Position numbers and translations under genes: made by a program | Shown here: positions 5,637-6,485 of the stretch, in pieces | How positions within the stretch are numbered: the stretch's first letter is position 1 | Layout: every line of letters starts with the position of its first letter | The notes under the pieces: generated by a model | Seen by the model: only the letters and a program-made list of their open reading frames with translations | Database searches by the model: none | Told to the model about the DNA's origin: nothing | DNA from: Acidobacteriota bacterium | Lineage (GTDB): Bacteria; Acidobacteriota; Vicinamibacteria; Vicinamibacterales; 2-12-FULL-66-21 | Length of the DNA: 6,485 nucleotides | Direction: 5' to 3' | NCBI GenBank assembly: GCA_013362195.1 | Contig: JABFWM010000564.1 | Span: forward strand, 1-6,485

Positions 5637-6485
5637 ATGTACGAACGCTTCTACCATCTGCGCGAGCGGCCGTTTGCGCTCAGCCCCGATCCTGAATACC
5701 TGTATCCGAGCCGCGTGCATCAGGAGGCCCTGAGCTACCTGCGCTACGGCCTCGAGAGCCAGGCGGGCTTCGTCGTCATCACCGGCGAAATCGGGTCCGG
5801 CAAGACGACGCTGCTGCAGACGCTGCTGCGCAATCTGGACAACCAGACCACGGTCGGCCGCATCGTCAACACGATGCTCGAGCCGCGCGAGCTGCTCGAG
5901 ACGATCATGATCGATTTCGGGCTCGATCCGGGCGGCCGCAGCAAGCCGCTGCTGCTCCGCGATCTCGCGCAGTACCTCGTCGATCAGCGGATCGCCGGAC
6001 GGCTGGTGCTGCTCGTCATCGACGAGGCGCAGAACCTGAGCCTCGCGGCGCTCGAAGAGCTGCGGATGCTCTCGAACCTCGAGACCGAAAAATCGAAGCT
6101 GCTGCAGATCGTGCTCGTCGGACAGCCCAACCTGCGCGAGAAGCTCGCGGCGCCCGAACTCGAACAGCTCCGGCAGCGCATCACCGTCAGCTATCACCTG
6201 CCGCCGCTGGATGCCGACGAGACGCTCCGCTACATCAATCACCGGCTGCGCCGCGCCGCGATTGGCGCGCCGCTCGAGTTCCCGCCGGACGCGACGGCGC
6301 TGATTCACGCGCGCAGCCGCGGCGTGCCGCGCGTCATCAACGTGATCTGCGATGCGGCGCTGGTGTTCGGCTACGCCGAAGAGCGCCGTCAGATCGACCG
6401 CGACTTGATCGTCGACGTGCTCGGGGAACTCGAAACGACCGGCGTGCTGCCGCCGCCGGGCGAGCCGATTACCGAGGCGGCGCCC
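5637..6485 (+). CDS. ExeA-like AAA ATPase, PEP-CTERM/XrtA-locus type, 3' partial
   Basis: The frame runs from ATG 5637 to the window end without a stop (283 residues visible). It begins MYERFYHLRERPFALSPDPE, the typical opening of ExeA/GspA-type ATPases and of the PEP-CTERM-locus ATPase subfamily. Walker A is GEIGSGKT (50-57). Walker B is LVLLVIDEAQ (123-132), with Asp129-Glu130. Sensor-1-like IVLVGQPNL is at 158-166, possible arginine-finger residues lie in LRQRITVSYHL (178-188), and a sensor-2-like GVPRVIN is at 229-235. No membrane segment is seen up to residue 283, and the AAA module appears essentially complete. The last visible residues are Pro/Glu-rich (PPPGEPITEAAP), probably a linker to a C-terminal region outside the window. 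In exopolysaccharide/exosortase loci this ATPase is a constant but poorly understood partner, presumed to energise assembly or secretion at the envelope. It starts 3 bases after the yvcK stop, with GGGAGG 10 bases upstream. A plain type II secretion ExeA is the main alternative. Confidence 0.92.
   Translation, partial: MYERFYHLRERPFALSPDPEYLYPSRVHQEALSYLRYGLESQAGFVVITGEIGSGKTTLLQTLLRNLDNQTTVGRIVNTMLEPRELLETIMIDFGLDPGGRSKPLLLRDLAQYLVDQRIAGRLVLLVIDEAQNLSLAALEELRMLSNLETEKSKLLQIVLVGQPNLREKLAAPELEQLRQRITVSYHLPPLDADETLRYINHRLRRAAIGAPLEFPPDATALIHARSRGVPRVINVICDAALVFGYAEERRQIDRDLIVDVLGELETTGVLPPPGEPITEAAP

Noticed and set aside
5562..6308. 248-codon minus-strand open frame opposite the ATPase
   Set aside because: It has no domain signature, while the + strand frame carries Walker A, Walker B and sensor motifs in the correct order.

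Overview
The window is a dense, high-GC stretch in which every supportable gene lies on the + strand. It holds six genes with gaps of at most 23 bases, and two of them are cut by the window ends. The GC-rich third codon positions, the gene content and the Gram-negative style of polysaccharide machinery suggest a high-GC diderm soil or environmental bacterium. Acidobacteriota (Vicinamibacteria-like) or a myxobacterial/deltaproteobacterial relative would fit. This placement is a guess from composition and gene set, because no rRNA or other taxonomic marker is present.

Layout: (1) 1-771, the C-terminal kinase domain of a CpsD/CapB-type bacterial tyrosine kinase, 5' end missing. (2) 783-2156, a membrane-bound polyprenyl-phosphate sugar-1-phosphate transferase of the type associated with PEP-CTERM/exosortase (XrtA) polysaccharide loci. 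(3) 2153-3718, a Wzx-like multi-span lipid-linked oligosaccharide flippase. (4) 3742-4542, a LicC-like nucleotidyltransferase, probably a phosphocholine/phosphoalkyl cytidylyltransferase relative. (5) 4551-5633, a YvcK/CofD-like 'gluconeogenesis factor'. (6) 5637-6485, an ExeA-like AAA ATPase of the kind associated with PEP-CTERM/XrtA loci, 3' end missing. The junctions (ATGA overlap, or spacings of 3, 8, 11 and 23 bases) and the absence of any promoter-like or terminator-like gap indicate one transcription unit that continues beyond both ends.

How the genes fit together: the sugar transferase would load the first sugar phosphate onto undecaprenyl phosphate at the inner membrane. Glycosyltransferases outside the window would extend the unit, and the flippase would turn it to the periplasmic face. 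The tyrosine kinase would control polymer length and export through a Wzc-like partner. The cytidylyltransferase could supply a CDP-activated substituent for the polymer. The YvcK protein, whose family binds UDP-sugars, may link precursor supply to the pathway. The ATPase is a membrane/secretion-associated accessory of such loci.

No tRNA, rRNA, CRISPR array, insertion sequence, phage gene or long repeat was seen, and no intergenic stretch exceeds 23 bases. I do not see a wholly new system. The most notable points are the placement of a YvcK gene and a LicC-like cytidylyltransferase inside an XrtA-type exopolysaccharide operon.
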